Source of the DNA: Anarhynchus alexandrinus
Lineage: Eukaryota > Chordata > Aves > Charadriiformes > Charadriidae
Assembly: GCA_008711295.1 (NCBI GenBank)
Contig: VUYV01000123.1
Location: 2,066,854-2,130,853, forward strand
DNA: 64,000 nt
Reading direction: 5' to 3'
Part shown: one piece after another, positions 34,834-45,046 of the stretch
Numbering within the stretch: the stretch's first letter is position 1
Layout of the letters: each line of letters starts with the position of its first letter
Translations under genes and position numbers: made by a program
Notes under the pieces: model-generated
The model's input: only the letters and a program-made list of their open reading frames with translations
Told to the model about the DNA's origin: nothing
Database searches by the model: none

Positions 34834-36962
34834 CAGCAATAAGATTTTGATTGACGTTTATTATTCCCACCTTTTGTTACAAAGTTCTAGGTGCTTGTTA
34901 ATCCTGTATGTTAGATATCGATCTTAGGATGTGATGAATTTCCTCTGGAACATTAAATGAAATTAATTATGTCCCAACTATTTTAAGATACATAAATATT
35001 GATGCAATATAATTTGAAATAAGAGCTGTTAAAGGAAAAATAAATTGATTCTATATAGCTTGAATTGCACCTCTCTTCATTCAGCTTGACTAAATTTTGA
35101 TTGCACGTACTGTATGGGATTCATCTGACCACATGTAGATACCTACAATAGCTGTCTAAGAAAGTTCAGTCCAATTTCCTTTGAAGCATCTGCTACTTTC
35201 CGTTCTACCATGGAAGCCTGGCTTAGACTAAGGTATCTAATTTTCAGACATAAAAACGTTCATGAAATAAATCTTATCAAAGATGTTGAAGAACTTAATA
35301 AATATTTATTAAAAATATCTTTGGAGGCGATTGTCCAGTACTTCCCTGATTTTTAGCATTTAATCAGACTTCACAAATATTTGTGACAGTACAACAGTCA
35401 CGTCTCACATATCAACAGATTGACATAATTCTTAAAAATCTTGTAAGATGTAGTTTTGATATTCCCTCTTGGCTGGCTTGAAATGGTTGCTCATGTCTGT
35501 ACAATTAGCATATCAATAAAATTACCAGTCAGAAGCATGCAAAACAGTTAATTGCATATGAGAATTCAGAAGAGACAAATTCAGATCCCAGAGATGTAAA
35601 TCCTGAGATCACAGTTGGTATGGAATCCTCTTTTATTCTTCGTGTGTATTTTTGTGGCATATTCTTCAGCTGAAGAACATTTCAGTTTGTCCTCACTGAG
35701 ATATTTAAAGTCACTGAGATGCCCATCACATCTTTGATGACTGTGGAAGGATGTAGCTGTACCATAAGACTTAGTCTCGATGTCGACTGTCAAGTGATCC
35801 CTAGAATTGTGAACAGAATAGCTAAAAGGAAAGCTTTAGCTTCAGCATATGACATTTTCTTCCCATTCTATATTTCATTTTTTAATTTTATTATGGAGAG
35901 TAATGGAATAATGGCTTTGATCTAAAATAGAATTGCTGTTATTTGTTTACTCCTTAATAACAAAAGAGAAACTAATTATGACCCAGAATTTGTTTCAACA
36001 ATTATTTAAATGCCTGTACATAAACAAGAATGCTAAACCAAAATAAATGGAAATTCCTATTTTAAGTGTCTAAACACATCTATCTGTTAGGAAGATGCTC
36101 ATGACTCAAATATTAAAATCAGGAATGTTATTCCTAGTATTTGCAGCTAAAACTGAATTGGGGCAAAGTGAGTGAGAGTGCATTTTGTCAAGGCAGGCTT
36201 TACTGTTTGGAATCCATTACCACTATATATGTCAGTAAGTCCCCAAAAAACATTAGAGAACAAATTGATCAGTTACTGAAACAGTACTTTATAGTATCTG
36301 AGCCAAATAAAACATGTAGCGCTTAAATCTGTGATGTCCTATGAGACTCAAATTGTAAATACAAAACATCTGCACAATTTCTAAGTTGCAGAAAACATTT
36401 TCTTCCTCTGAAAGCCCTTTATCCAATATGGGAGAGCACTGTGGTAGATCTCACTTGACAGATAAATTGATTGGTAAAAGGAAAAGGCCAGCTATTACAA
36501 AAGTAAGCATTAGGAATTTTAAAACTATAAAGTGTATTATTTGAGAGGAAAAAAGTATGAGCAGAAATGTATGAACAATAATTGGTAAATATTTAAGACA
36601 TTTCCAAACTAATCAATATCTAGAATTGTAAACTCTAGTGTAAAAATAAATAATGAAAACATACAAGAAAAAAATCCATACTTTCCACGAAGTAAATGGA
36701 AAGAAGTTATAAAATATAAATGACACCTCTTTCCCCAAATACAGAGCACTTCAGCATATACACACAAAAAAAGAGAAAGTTTTATAAATAAATAATAAAC
36801 CAGAGGCTAGAAGAGGGTGCAGGTAGTGAAAGGAGTAAGAAAACACAGTAAGAATTTGCCAGAACAAAGTTGCATTATTAAAATTAATACATTAATAGAA
36901 ATATATATCTTACAATAATTACATTTATTAATATTGTTTTATATATTACAATAACTTAAACT
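34834..36962. other. Unique AT-rich sequence
   Basis: No gene or repeat recognised; open frames are short and without motifs. Confidence 0.55.
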
Positions 36963-37058
36963 CATAGCATCATAGAATCATACACCCATCAAATAGCTTG
37001 GGTTGGAAGGGACAATGGTCATCAAGTCTGATCCTCTTGTAATGTGTTGCATTTTCAA

Positions 37059-37884
37059 CTAAATCTGGCTGCTTAGAGACCCCTTCCATCCAGCCTTACC
37101 TTGAATGTTTCCGGGGATGGTGCATTTATGACCTCTCTGGGAAACCTGTTCCAGTGTTTCACCAATCCCATTCTGAAAAATATTCTTCTTTCTATCTGGT
37201 CTAAATCTATCCTCTTTTAAGTTAAAACCATTACACCTTGTCCTATTACAACAGGCCCTGCTAAAGTTTGTCCCCATCTTTCCTGTAGGCCTCCCTTAAG
37301 TACTGAAAGGCCACAATGAGGTCTCCCCAGAGCCTTCTTCCCTCCAGGCTGAATTACCCCAACTCTCTTAACCTGTCCTCACAGGAGAGGTGCTCCATCC
37401 CTCTGATTATTTTTGTGGCCCTGCTCTGGACCCGCTCCAACAGGTCCATGTAGTTCCTGTGCTGTGGACTCCAGAGCTGGATACAGTACTCCATGTAGGG
37501 TCTCACCAGAACAGAGTAGGGGGACAGAGTCACCTTCCTCGACCTGCTGGCCACACTTCTTTTGATGCAGCCCAGGATACAGTTCGCCTTCTGGGCTGTA
37601 AGTGCACATTGTTGGCTCATGTCGAGCTTTTCATTCACCAGTACCCCCAAGACCTTCTTGGCAGGGCTACTCTCAATCCCTTCATCCCTCAGCCTGTATT
37701 GATACCGGGGGTTGTCCCGACCCAGGTGCAGGACCTTGCACTTGGCCTTGCTGAACCTCATGAGATTCACATAAGCCCACTTCTCAAGCTTTTCCAGGTC
37801 CCCCTGTATGGCATCCTGTTCCTCAGGTTTATCAACCACACGTGGTGTTGTCCACAAACTTGCTGAGGGTGCACTCGATCCCAC
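37059..37884 (-). pseudogene. CR1 ORF2 C-terminal relic (older, host element)
   Basis: On the minus strand, 37354-37884 is open and shows [54 protein letters not shown] and [18 protein letters not shown]. It then shifts frame; 37059-37277 gives remnants such as CNRTRCNGFNLKEDRF. The RT active site, which would lie near 37860, reads out of frame (VWTTPRV region), so the FADD box is lost to a frameshift. Upstream RT pieces continue beyond the inserted CR1 with further lesions. Confidence 0.85.
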
Positions 37885-38094
37885 TCTCTATGTCATTAAT
37901 GAAGATACTCAACAGTACTTATCCGAATACGGACCCCTGAGGGACACCACTTGTCACTGATCTCCATCTGCACATTGAGCCATTGACCACTACCCTCTGG
38001 ATGCAACCATCTGATCAATTTCTCATCCACTGATCAGCCCACCCAACAAATCCTTACCTCTCCAGTTTAGAGAGAAGGATGTTGTGGTGGACTG

Positions 38095-38607
38095 GGCTAC
38101 ATCAGAAGAAGTGTGGCCAGCAGGTCAAAGGAGGTGATTCTGCCTCTCTGCTCCACTCTGGTGAGACCCCACCTGGAGTACTGCATCCAGCTCTGGAGTT
38201 CCCAACAGAAGAAGGACATGGACCTGCTGGAGCGTGTCCAGAGGAGAGCCACGAGGATGATCCGAGGGCTGGAGCACCTCTCCTATGAGGAGAGGCTGAA
38301 AGAGTTGGGGCTGTTCAGCCTGGAGAAGAGAAGGCTCTGGGGAGATCTTATTGCAGCCTTCCAGTACCTAAAGGGGGCCTACTGGAGAGCTGGGGAAGGA
38401 CTTTTTACTCGGGCATGTGGCAATAGGACGAGGGGGAATGGCTTTAAACTGGAAGAGGCCAGGTTTAGATTGAACATTAGGAAGAAGTTTTTCACTTTGA
38501 GGGTGGTAAGGCACTGGAACAGGTTGCCCCGAGAGGTTGTTGAGGCCCCATCCCTGGAGGTGTTCAAGGCCAGGCTGGACGTGGCCTTGGGCAGCCTGGT
38601 CTAGTGG
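38095..38607 (+). pseudogene. CR1 ORF2 C-terminal fragment, open to natural stop
   Basis: The last roughly 170 codons of CR1 ORF2, unbroken. From 38113 it reads [91 protein letters not shown] and [18 protein letters not shown], ending VALGSLV and TAG. There is no start or catalytic domain. The lack of lesions points to a recent insertion rather than function. Confidence 0.9.
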
Positions 38608-38690
38608 GAGGTGTCCCTGTCTATGGCAGGGTGGTTGGAACTCGATGATCTTTAAGGTCCCTTCCAACCTAAACCATTTTATGATTCTAT
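38095..38690 (+). mobile_element. Young CR1 3' fragment inserted into another CR1
   Basis: About 596 bp, plus orientation, 5'-truncated in ORF2 and ending AACCATTTTATGATTCTAT. The 5-mer gactg occurs at both junctions (38090-38094 and 38691-38695); the host CR1 continues smoothly as ...GGACTG/TGTCAAAGAC if one copy is removed. It is the same subfamily as the 16853-17490 copy. Confidence 0.93.
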
Positions 38691-39323
38691 GACTGTGTCA
38701 AAGACCTTACAGCAGTCCAGCGAGACAACACCTGTAGCTCTTTCCTTGTCCACTGAGGTAGTCACTCGATCACAGAAGGCCACTAGTTTGGTCAGGCAGG
38801 ATTTGCCCTTAGTGAAGCCCTGCTGGCTGTCTCGAATAACCTCCCTCCCTGTCCTCCATGTGCCTTAGCATAGCTTCTAGGAGGATCTGTTCCACAATCT
38901 TCCCAGGCACAGAGGTGAGGCTGACAGGTTGGTAGTTCCCAGGGTTTTCCTTTCTACCCTTTGTAAAAATGGGTGCCCTGTTTTCCTTTTCCAGTCACCA
39001 GGGACTTTTCCTGGCTGCTATGACTTTTCCAATATGACTATTCCACTACCTCAGCCAATTCCCTCAGGACTCTGGGGTGCATCTCATCAGGTCCCAGAGA
39101 CTTATGTATGTTCAGATTCCTCGGGTGGTCACGAACTTGATTTTCGCTTACAGTGGGAGGGACTTTGTTCCTCCAGCCCGCGTCTTGCTGTCCATCCACA
39201 AGAGAGAAGTGGGGAGAGAGGTTGCCAGTGAAGACTGAGGCAAAAAATTTGTTAAAATAATAAAGCTATTACTGAAAAGTATAAAAATTTGCTGAAATTT
39301 ATTTTAATTTTTACTTATTTCAG

Positions 39324-39853
39324 TGTTATGTGTTGAACTTGGCTGGCTGACAGACCCCAACCCAGGTGCTCTCTCACTCCTCCTCCATAAGAGAGGGATG
39401 AGGGGGAAATAAAATGAAAAAGCTGGTGAGTCAAAATAAAGGCAGAGTGATCACTTAACCAATTACCATCACAGGCAAAAGAGACTGAACTTGGGAAAAT
39501 TATTTTAATTTATTGCCAGTTAAAAATAGAGTTCGATGGTAAGAAATAAAGCCAAAAATAAAAACACCCTCTTTTTTCCCAGGCTCAACTTCATTCCTTC
39601 ATTCCTTCCTTCCTGACTCCTCTGTTTCCACACCCCTACCCCCAGCGGCACAAGGGAGGATGGAGAATGGGTGGTTGCGGTTAGTTCATAAGAGCACCTT
39701 TCTGCCTATCCTTCGTCCTCACACTTGTTGCTCCATTGCAGAGCTGGCTGGAATCAACTGTAGCTCCTCTGGCAGCCCCTGCCACCTTCTCACAGAGGCC
39801 ACCCCTGCAGCCCCCCCAACATCCAGAACCTTGCCACATAAACCAAATATACA
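39324..39853 (-). mobile_element. Solo LTR (inverted), another avian ERV family
   Basis: About 530 bp, recognised as an avian LTR by GAACTTGGCTGGCTGACAG near the left end and by the right-hand block CCCTGCCACCTTCTCACAGA, then GCCACATAAACCAAATATACA. On the minus strand it begins TGTATATTTGGTTTATGTGGC and ends near ...CAACACATAACA, giving TG...CA ends. No matching target duplication (ttcag on the left, gtcaa on the right). The boundaries are less sure than for the LTR at 4290. Confidence 0.7.
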
Positions 39854-39982
39854 GTCAAAGATGACAGCATCATAACAGGAACAAACGGTTGTGAAAAAGT
39901 AGAGGACAACCTCAACTTTACGGTCTGAAACCTGAACTCAGGACAGTCAAGTAACAGCAATTTAGCATGTGTTAAAAACATC

Positions 39983-40005
39983 TTATTTATTTATTTATTT
40001 ATTTA
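39983..40005. repeat. (TTTA)n microsatellite
   Basis: Five to six TTTA units in tandem. Confidence 0.85.
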
Positions 40006-40115
40006 ACCACTAAATATAAACATATTTAACTATACAGTTGTCTGTTTGGACACATGTATGATGAGTGTACCATGTAATTTACCACATTTTTCTGTAAGTG
40101 AACAAACTTGTTGCT

Positions 40116-40155
40116 ACTATTGCATTACTATTGCAATTACTATTACTATTGCATA
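40116..40155. repeat. Short tandem array of ACTATTGCA-like units
   Basis: Units ACTATTGCATT, ACTATTGCAATT, ACTATT and ACTATTGCATA follow in order with small length changes. Confidence 0.75.
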
Positions 40156-41199
40156 TATCCCAAGTGTTTATAGGAAATGGTAGTTGGCAGGTTAAATAAT
40201 GACTTAACTTGATAGAAAAGGAAGTAAAGGGTGCTAATTGCCTCTCACCACTCCATTTCCATCACTCATGGTGTCTCCTTCACTTGAAAACAGGACAGTC
40301 TTTGTGTTGCACAGAAAAACACAAACCGAACATATCATGCCACTTGCATATCTTTCAGTATACACCAAAAAACAAGCTCTCATATCCATTTTCTGGTTTA
40401 TCTTATATGTGTTCCTGCCTGTAGATACCTATCATACTGATTTTAAGACTTATAAAATAATTCCTGCTAAAACAGAGCTGCAGAATGACTTTTACATCTT
40501 CATATTCTCTATGAAATACGTATAAATACAATTTAAATTTGGCAAAACTGCCTTAAAAATAAATTCAAAAAACATTTTAACTTTGTAATTTCATTTACCT
40601 TAGTGCTTGAAATGGATCAGAGGAATAAGAATGCTCTCATTTGTAAAACTTCAAACATAATGCATTGATCCTTGTCACCTTCCCTACTGCTGAATATTAC
40701 ATTACTCATATGATTCTCATAGGAATTGATGCAACTGTGTTCAGCTAAGTATAGGCTATGTTAAGCCATGAAAAACAAGGTCTACCACTCCATGAGTAAC
40801 GTTACACTTTCTCTCACACAAATCTGAGACATCTCCTTGACTTCTGCACTACTGTATACTGTCAAGTGACACGTAGATTTTGTTTGAAGTGCAACATTTA
40901 TAAGCCAAAATAAACTGTAAAGAAGTGATGAAGAGCTCTGCCAGACTGAATATTGGACTGAAAAGCACCAATCTTCCCTCCTCTTTATTTATTCACTTAA
41001 TTTGTGATTTACTTATTTTGACTGTAAAGATAGGCAGTAGCAGGAAGAACTGAAGTTAAAGTGGCATGTAAAGAAGGAAATGAGTACTTAGGGGAAAAAA
41101 GGAGGTCATAGAATTTCCTGGCATTTCCAGAACCTGGTATGTTGATGAACTGGAAAGGAATATTATTTCTTTCAGTGAGTATTATATAATAGCGTAATA

Positions 41200-41375
41200 A
41201 AACAATATGAAGAAAGATTGAAGCATTTTATCTGCTTATTCTACAAAGGAGAAAAGTTATAATAGTCTTCAAATAGATGAAAGGTTGTTGTGAAGGTGAA
41301 GGGGATAAATTGTTTCCTAAGTCTCTTGTAAATAACCTGTGGAAGTAATGGACTTAAGCTACAGTAAGGGACATT
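41200..41375 (+). mobile_element. Old CR1 C-terminal relic
   Basis: Diverged CR1 sequence from the region just before the ORF2 end. ATATGAAGAAAGATTGAAGC matches the element's TATGAGGAAAGACTGAAG, and AATAGTCTTCAAATAGATGAA and GAAGGGGATAAATTGTTT match the block coding for VFKYxKG and the glycine-rich turn after it. CAAGAAGCAATGG-type sequence survives as GGAAGTAATGGACTTAAGC. It ends before a poly-A run at 41381-41400. No open frame remains. Confidence 0.65.
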
Positions 41376-42573
41376 CAGAAAAGAAAAAAAAAAAAAAAAA
41401 CAACAAAACCAAACCAGGAAAACTTCCTATGTCTAGCTGATAGCTACTTCCTAACTGATACTTAACATGGAAATTATCTGCTACAAATTATGTAGAATAA
41501 AACCTACTAGAAAGATAAGCAAAATAAAACTTAAATATTATTCTTGTTTCAACAAAACTTTGTAAGCCTTTTAGCAGATGAGTTCTCTGCACTAGATAAA
41601 CACCTACAGGGCACCTAAAGTTCCCAATAAGAATGCTTTTTGACAAACATCAAACACACTGACTAAAAAAGACTTCAGAGCAGAGTACCAGCCTTAAGCT
41701 AGCTTGATTATTCCATGGCTATGGCAACCTTGCAGTAGCACCTCTGCTCTCTGCCAAGATAGATTAACCTGAATAACCAGATAATGGCAGGACACGGGTG
41801 TGAAAAAAGCCTTCTAGAGTTTTGCTGAAATGTCTTTGTGTGTGTGTGTGCATTTACATATCTATTGCAGCATGACACAATAGCTGGACTGAAAAAAGAA
41901 CACATCCTGGAACATTATGAATAAGTTGTTTTATGTAAAGCAGGTGCGGTTTCATTAGCTGTATTCCCTTTTTCTGCCTTCATCTCTCTGCTTTACAGCT
42001 ACAGATTGTCAGTGTCATGCTATTGAAATAACTGTTATTTACTTACAGGTAATAAACATATTTTGAATCATGGAATGGCTAATACAGACTGACTGTTGTC
42101 AATGTCAGGCATTCCACAGTGCTTTTTCTATTTCAGCACATGATTAAATTCAGAATTTTCAAATATTTTATGCATTTAATAGCACATTTTCCACTGTGGA
42201 TTCATACACTCTTCAAGTCCTTGACAAGATAGCTAAAAGTGGGGGTTACTTTTATTGTAGTCTTACTGTATAGATAGTAAGACCAATAGATGCAACCAAA
42301 GGTACAACGAAAATCTGTTCTGTTTTTTTGGTCTTCATTGTGAGCTGCACAAGAGAAGTTTAAGCATTAAGATATGAAAATATGGTCTGAGTCTTACCAG
42401 TTAGTAGTGGTTAACTGAGACGGCCGATGAAATTTAGAAAAAGATCTCTCATATGTGGTAGATTTAACAAAGATTTCTTTCGTTCTACCATGTTCTCAAA
42501 GAAGATATATTACACCTCGCATTTCAGAACAGAGAATAAAAGCTGATTTAGTGGGACCACACATTTGGGGGCT
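41376..42573. other. Unique AT-rich sequence
   Basis: No gene recognised. Holds a poly-A run (about 41381-41400) and a short TG repeat (41837-41850). Confidence 0.5.
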
Positions 42574-42678
42574 CTGAGGAACCTGATCTAGTTGAAGATG
42601 TCCCTACTTATTGCAGGGGTGTTGGACCAGGTGAGCTTTAATGGTACCTTCCAACCCAATCCATTCTATGATTCTATG
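42574..42678 (+). mobile_element. CR1 3' end fragment
   Basis: About 105 bp matching the CR1 3' untranslated end: GAGGAACCTGATCTAGTTGA, TGCAGGGGTGTTGGACCAG and CTTCCAACCCAATCCATTC, with two octamers ATTCTATG at the end. 5'-truncated just inside the ORF2 stop region. Confidence 0.88.
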
Positions 42679-43517
42679 TTTTAGTGTAGTATTACATGAA
42701 CGTCTACTGTTGCTGTAGCAGGTAACCGATCCCATAAAAGTTTGATGTTATCACTATTATTAATTTACCAATAAGGTCACATTCAATTGCTGTTGAATTT
42801 AAATGTTCACAATCATTACCCTCCTAGAAATGCTGATGTGACTGGTTTACTCATGAGTGAGATATTAAGGCTTTTATAATAGAAAATTATTATTCAAGGA
42901 CAATTTTCAGGTTTTCCAGTAAGTGAGGACTAATTTTGCGTACTCTCTTGAAATCAAATCCGGAAACTGTTTCAGCTTCACTAACTACATAAATCTTTAG
43001 TTTGTCTGTTTTTTCTTCATTTTCTTGTTGCCGTGGCCACCTGAAGTTGTCACGTGGGGAAAAAAAACAGGTTTTCTTTCCTATATCTTACATCATCTTG
43101 CATGCCATTAAAATTTGTTTTACCCCTTGCTTTTTTGTCCTCTGGTATTTTAGGTATAAATTCCAAGTCACTAATTTTTTTAAATTACTTACTCTGCCAA
43201 GTTAAACATAGGTAAACCTGAACTTCAGCTTCAACTATAATTTTTTTTCTGGTTCTGAAATCTGATTTTGAATAATCAGAGTGTAAGTGTTGGTATTTCA
43301 TTAAACACTAAAAAAAGCTATTGTTTAAAATGTACAGCCTGTCTTTTTTGTAAAATATAAAACCTGTAACAACAACATCCAGGAAATCAACTGAGTGAAA
43401 AATATAAAAAACAATAAACAGAAAAATAAAAATAAAATTCTATAGTTTTATCCATGTGTTTCTTCATGGACTGCTTCTGTGAGCTGATGTAATACTCACT
43501 AAATATCACCTCATTCT
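42679..43517. other. Unique AT-rich sequence
   Basis: Nothing recognised beyond short A/T runs. Confidence 0.5.
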
Positions 43518-43569
43518 CTAATAGCATCCAGGCCTTCTCTAATATTTTCTAATAACATCGAGGCCTTCT
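43518..43569. repeat. Two-copy tandem duplication, 31-bp period
   Basis: CTAATAGCATCCAGGCCTTCT at 43518-43538 recurs as CTAATAACATCGAGGCCTTCT at 43549-43569, with two mismatches in 21 bases. It lies at the edge of an old CR1 piece. Confidence 0.7.
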
Positions 43570-43765
43570 ACTTGACTTTTAACAATCTCCAAGGACACAT
43601 ATTCCACGCCTTCTCTGGCAATTTGTTCCAATTCTTGATCACCCTCATGGTGAAAAAAGTTTTCTGTACAGTGAGTCAGAATTTCCCAGAATTTTTCAAT
43701 TTGTGTCCATTGCCTCTCATCCTTCTACTGTCCAACTTGGAGAAAAGTCTTGCATTGTCATCACT
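43570..43765 (-). mobile_element. Old CR1 3' part relic (inverted)
   Basis: Diverged CR1 sequence from the ORF2 end. On the plus strand, CTCCAAGGACACATATTCC, CAATTTGTTCCAATTCTTGA, CACCCTCATGGTGAAAAAAG and TGCCTCTCATCCTTCTACTG follow the order of the reversed CR1 consensus (CTCCAGGGA..., CTGTTCCAGTGC..., CACCCT..GTGAA...). The octamer tail is missing. Confidence 0.75.
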
Positions 43766-44618
43766 GAATGTTGTAGGTTAAACCAGCACACTGGATAGAA
43801 GATACAGACTAAACTAGGAGCAGATCGGATGCTAGACAGGAAGAAGCTTGGACTAAGAAATAAGGAGACATAGGGAATAACATAGAGTGGAAAATCTGAA
43901 CTGATGGAAGCTGGGAACTGGAGGTCCCTCTCCTCCTAAATTGTAGCAGAATATTTCTTCTTGAATCTTCTATAGATTTGGACTTCTTTGGGAACTCAAA
44001 GAGAAAGCTCTAATATATTTCTAGCAGTTTGTTTTGTTGAGATGTTATGGAACATTCTAAATGAGATGCGGTTTCATAGTCTCAGAGATTCATGTTTAGG
44101 TAAATTGATTTGTAAGAGACAGCGTAGCTGTGAATAGCAATTATCAACTGCCAAAATGAAACACAGTTGTCTCTCAATAACTTGCAAAGACGTCACTCAG
44201 CAGCACAGCTATATGAGGTCCTCGACCTGAATTCATCCCTCTCAAATTTTAGGCATATAATCACTGCAGAACAGAAAACACAGGGAAGTAAGAATGGTGG
44301 GTCTACTATGCAAGTGAAGACAATCCAGGAGCCAAAGGTGACAACAATACAAGCAGGGATCATTACCTCAACAAGAAGAAAACTGTCCCACAGGATCCAA
44401 ACCAGGCAAGCGGAGCAGATCCTTTGGCAGTGGCAGGTTCAATCACCAGCCTAGTGATCTTGACACAAGTCCTAAGTGATGAGGCAAGTCCAAGGTCAAT
44501 CCACAAGCCTGGTTAGCAATGAAAGCCTGTCAAGGAATAGGGCTGGACACATGCTTGCCTACATGTCTCAGTCAAGGACCAGGATCCTGGGCCTGAGCTC
44601 AAATGATGCTCCTGGATA
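43766..44618. other. Unclassified sequence, possibly repeat-derived
   Basis: Less AT-rich than its surroundings at 44160-44610. The style of phrases such as GTCCAAGGTCAATCCACAAG recalls interspersed sauropsid repeats, but I cannot name one. A TGTTGTAGGTTAAACCAGCA at 43769 resembles an inverted LTR end. No gene was supported; an open frame at 44167-44454 has no motif. Confidence 0.35.
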
Positions 44619-45046
44619 AAAGATGATTAGGGGACAGGAACATCTTTCTTATGAGGAGAGGCTGAGGGACGGGTGTTTTTAGTCTAGAAAAAAGGAGACT
44701 GAGGGGGGATCTTATCAATGCTTATAAATAATTAAAGGGAGGGTGCCAGGGGGATGGGAACAGCCTTTTTTCAGTGGTGCCCAGTGATAGGACAAGAAGC
44801 AATGGACACAAACTCACACATAGGAAGTTCCATCTAAACATGATGAGGAACTTTACTTTGAGGGTGGCAGAGCACTGGAACAGGCTGCCCAGAGAGGTGG
44901 TGGAGTCTCCAACTCTGGATATATTCAAAACCTGCCTGGACGCTATCCTGTGCAACCTGCTGCAGGTGACCCTGCTCTGGCAGGGGGGTTGGACTAGATG
45001 ATCTCCAGAGGTCCCTTCCAACCCTGACCATTCTGTGATTCTGTGA
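44619..45046 (+). mobile_element. CR1 3' fragment (second subfamily)
   Basis: About 428 bp, plus orientation, 5'-truncated. It begins near GGAACATCTTTCTTATGAGG, the block coding for HLSYEERL, runs through the ORF2 end and 3' untranslated part (GGACTAGATGATCTCCAGAG), and ends TTCTGTGATTCTGTGA. The octamer is TTCTGTGA rather than TTCTATGA, and the coding text differs from the other young copies, so it is a different CR1 subfamily. A frame at 44774-45001 still reads [18 protein letters not shown]. Confidence 0.92.

Larger units (their letters stand above)
36963..39248 (-). mobile_element. CR1 (inverted), split by a younger CR1
   Basis: The 3' end is at the left (CATAGCATCATAGAATCAT at 36963). 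CR1 homology runs to about 38094, is interrupted by a plus-strand CR1 (38095-38690), and resumes at 38691 through RT-coding sequence to about 39248, in the EN-RT linker (ACTGAGGCAAAAAA). Outer element length without the insert is about 1.69 kb. It is more diverged than its guest, as nesting requires. Confidence 0.92.
39854..41199. other. Unique AT-rich sequence with small repeats
   Basis: No gene recognised. Contains a TTTA microsatellite (39983-40005) and a short ACTATTGCA tandem array (40116-40155). Confidence 0.55.
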
